35,749 nucleotides of DNA, taken from NCBI RefSeq assembly GCF_017115105.1, contig NZ_JABXKH010000015.1, forward strand, positions 1 to 35,749. The letters are read 5' to 3'. Below, piece by piece: positions 33,984 to 35,749 of this stretch; positions within the stretch are counted from its first letter, which is position 1, and each line of letters begins with the position of its first letter. The position numbers and the translations under genes were made by a program. Below the pieces are notes generated by a model. It saw only the letters and a list, made by a program, of their open reading frames with translations. It did no database searches and had not been told where the DNA came from. The stretch comes from Nostoc sp. NMS2 (lineage in GTDB: Bacteria > Cyanobacteriota > Cyanobacteriia > Cyanobacteriales > Nostocaceae).

Positions 33984-34570
33984 ACCCGTTACAATCTAAT
34001 TCCCTACCACCCAGCTACTTTGATAAACTCTACAGCGAAAATCCTGACCCGTGGAAGTTTGAGACAAGTGTTTACGAAGCTAACAAATATGCTGCCACAA
34101 TCGCAGCTTTACCCAAAGAGCGCTATCGGTCTGCCTTTGAAATCGGTGGTTCCATTGGCGTTTTAACTGAAAAACTGCAAGAACGTTGTGACTCACTGCT
34201 CTCAGTTGATGTCTCAAAACTGGCGCAGGATAGAGCAAAAGAGCGCTGTCAGCATCTCTCCAATATCAAGTTCCAGATTATGCGTGTCCCAGAGCAATAT
34301 CCTGATGAGATGTTTGATTTGACCCTAGTCTCAGAAGTTGGCTATTACTGGAGTTGGGAAGACCTGAAAAAATCCCAACAGTGCATTCTGGAACACCTGG
34401 AACCTGGAGGACATCTACTTTTAGTTCATTGGACACTCTATGCCCGCGATTATCCATTGAGTGGAGATGAAGTTCATGACTCGTTTTTTGAGTTGACCCC
34501 AAATAAACTGCGGCATTTAAAAGGTCAACGGGATGAAGAATATCGACTTGATTTATTCGAGCGAATCTGA
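33980..34570 (+). CDS. NodS-like SAM-dependent methyltransferase
   Basis: A 196-residue class I methyltransferase of the NodS type. SYFDKLYSENPDPWKFETSV, then YEANKYAATIAALP, is the family's N-terminal signature. The SAM site is RSAFEIGGSIGVLTEKL with acidic SVDVSKLAQDRAKERC; further motifs are FDLTLVSEVGYYWSWEDL and LEPGGHLLLVHW. NodS itself N-methylates the deacetylated end of Nod-factor oligosaccharides. With a PIG-L deacetylase directly upstream (ATGA overlap), methylation of a freed amine is an attractive inference. ATG 33980 is favoured by GAGGA about 7 nt before it; an in-frame start at 33953 lies in the previous gene. Length is normal for NodS. Confidence 0.88.
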   Translation: MNPLQSNSLPPSYFDKLYSENPDPWKFETSVYEANKYAATIAALPKERYRSAFEIGGSIGVLTEKLQERCDSLLSVDVSKLAQDRAKERCQHLSNIKFQIMRVPEQYPDEMFDLTLVSEVGYYWSWEDLKKSQQCILEHLEPGGHLLLVHWTLYARDYPLSGDEVHDSFFELTPNKLRHLKGQRDEEYRLDLFERI

Positions 34571-34687
34571 GAATTGAAGAAACAGACAAGGGGAATTGTC
34601 TTCCAATCCTCTTGTCCTGTCCTCTTCGAGAAAATGAGCCTTATTTTTTGATATTTAGTTTTACCAAAAAAGGCAGTTATTGCACAA

Positions 34688-34858
34688 TCTGACTTTTCCC
34701 GTTAAGTCTGGAAACATAGATATAGTAAGGGTTTCATCTCACAAGTCTATTTTCAATAAAAGACGTTTAATGAGAATAAAACAACGGGAAACTAGGACTT
34801 TTAGGATAGCACTCATGATCGCGATCGCTGTGATAGAAAGATAACGGGAAAAGTCAGA
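34688..34858. repeat. 171-bp segment with 17-bp perfect inverted ends
   Basis: TCTGACTTTTCCCGTTA (34688-34704) is perfectly repeated in reverse at 34842-34858. A further ACGGGAAA copy is at about 34783. No gene is present in 34571-35003. The segment could be a small MITE or a paired binding site, and it separates the methyltransferase from the facing glycosyltransferase fragment. A short AGACAA/TTGTCT hairpin at about 34583-34601 may be the cassette terminator. Confidence 0.65.
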
Positions 34859-35003
34859 GAGGCACAGAGGGAACAGAGAGAAGAAAAAAATGCTTAACCC
34901 AAGCGTATTGAGTTATTGCAGAGAGTAGTTTGAGCTTACGGAAAACTGCCCTCTGCTGAGTTAAAACGATCAGTGCGATCGGCTGTTATGTGACGCGCTT
35001 AGA

Positions 35004-35702
35004 TCAAGGTTTAAGACTCCCATTTTGTAGGCTTTTCGTAGGGTAAAGCTCTTTAGGTAGTTCCAAATCATCCGGGGTCGAATTTCCGTGGAGTTTGCTG
35101 CAACTGAGCCGTAAACTCTCAAGACGCAAGCGCAAGTCTCCAATTGCTTGTCCAATTTCCACAAATTTCCAGCGCGAAGCCCAAATTTGTTCTGACTGCT
35201 GGCGTTCTTCGACTTGTTCAAACAACTGACCAAAGGTATAAGGTTGGGTCAATTTTTGCAGAAGCCATTGGACTGAAACTCCCAGCATCTCTGCCAAGGA
35301 TACGACGCTCTTACGATCTAGTTGATAGCCATTAAGAACGCACCACCACATCACTCGTAATTGGCTGCGGGCAACAAAACGAGTTTCGATCGCCCCTGCT
35401 GGCTCGACTACAAATGATTGCTGTTGCCGTCCCATTTCTATCCACTCATTGAGCTGATTTGCTAAACCAACATTGGTACGTCCAATTTGTCTGGCCGAAG
35501 TTACTACTCGTACTAGAGAACTGTGGCGAAAACGGGCATTTACCCGCACCAAAGCACGGTAAAAAGCTACATCTTCAGGAATCCGCACTGGCGGTAAGCC
35601 TCCTGCCAGTGCATACATTTCTGCTGTTACTTGTAGCGAACTGCAAACATCCAGCGATAAAACTGCAAACAAGGCGATTTTGAAACCACATTCTGGTTCT
35701 TG
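35004..35702 (-). pseudogene. C-terminal fragment of a GT2-like glycosyltransferase
   Basis: Open from 35702 to 35004 and cut on the 5' side by an in-frame TGA (35703-35705), with no start codon other than TTG. The start of the fragment (TAEMYALAGGLPPVRIPEDV, then AFYRALVRVNARFRHSSLVR and VVTSARQIGRTNVGLANQLN) matches the back half of glycosyltransferases that accompany acyl-CoA dehydrogenase, PIG-L and NodS-like genes in other bacteria, in my memory. The GG-PPV, ED-A and VVTSAR pieces are the diagnostic ones. About the first 200 residues with the nucleotide-sugar site are absent. It faces the cassette instead of following it, so it was probably rearranged or belongs to a decayed copy. Confidence 0.65.
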
Positions 35703-35749
35703 TCAGCTTTTGGTGATGATGAAAGGTTACGCGCTTTAAGGCAGAAGGC

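Noticed and set aside
33234..34570. True nodulation genes nodB and nodS
   Set aside because: The deacetylase belongs to the PIG-L/LmbE fold, not the NodB polysaccharide-deacetylase fold, and no NodC or NodA is seen; only the chemistry is parallel.

Overview
The window looks like chromosomal or large-plasmid DNA of a filamentous, Nostoc-like cyanobacterium. The evidence is the many GCGATCGC (HIP1-type) octamers, short dispersed repeats of the kind known from Nostocales, an RpaB-like response-regulator relic, and NRPS genes of cyanobacterial type. It is an accessory region: many genes are broken or truncated, and small mobile elements are frequent.

Left part (1-7170). A UPF0175/DUF3368 toxin-antitoxin pair sits between two perfect, oppositely oriented 130-bp MITE-like elements. 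The right-hand element has an 8-bp target duplication and splits a small reverse-strand gene, which can be reconstructed. Next come a GT1-type glycosyltransferase, an 831-residue protein with tandem beta-type repeats, an RpaB relic that has lost its phospho-acceptor Asp, and two small unknown genes.

Stress and regulation block (7230-12900). An ECF42-type sigma factor diverges from a leftward row of alternating DGPF/YCII and VOC (PhnB-like) genes. The divergent intergenic region carries a 31-bp direct repeat that may hold sigma-dependent promoters. The last VOC gene of the row is frameshifted. A truncated VOC gene stands behind a LexA-box-like palindrome, followed by a 310-bp element with 25-bp terminal inverted repeats, an antitoxin-like orphan, and an ArsR/AHSA1 pair.

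Integrase block (13038-15458). An apparently intact tyrosine recombinase is followed after 3 nt by a Cys-rich protein, then a third unknown gene, with a folded AATTCGT repeat between the last two.

NRPS block (15648-29255). There are three single-module synthetases: C-A-T-TE, C-A-T, and TubC-docking-C-A(N-methyltransferase)-T. The pocket residues suggest an aromatic-like, an Ile/Val-like and a Leu substrate respectively, so an N-methyl-Leu-containing short peptide is plausible. A reverse-strand membrane-anchored alpha/beta hydrolase lies between the second and third. The gene order is not collinear, because the TE is on the first gene.

Right part (29757-35749). A SRPBCC protein and a zinc-dependent alcohol dehydrogenase are followed by a tightly overlapping cassette: an acyl-CoA-dehydrogenase-like flavoprotein (apparent ATT start), a PIG-L deacetylase and a NodS-like methyltransferase. 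A truncated glycosyltransferase fragment faces it. Together these resemble the chemical logic of sugar transfer, N-deacetylation and N-methylation. This cassette and the MITE-framed toxin-antitoxin pair are the best candidates for something under-described.

No rRNA, tRNA or CRISPR array was recognised.
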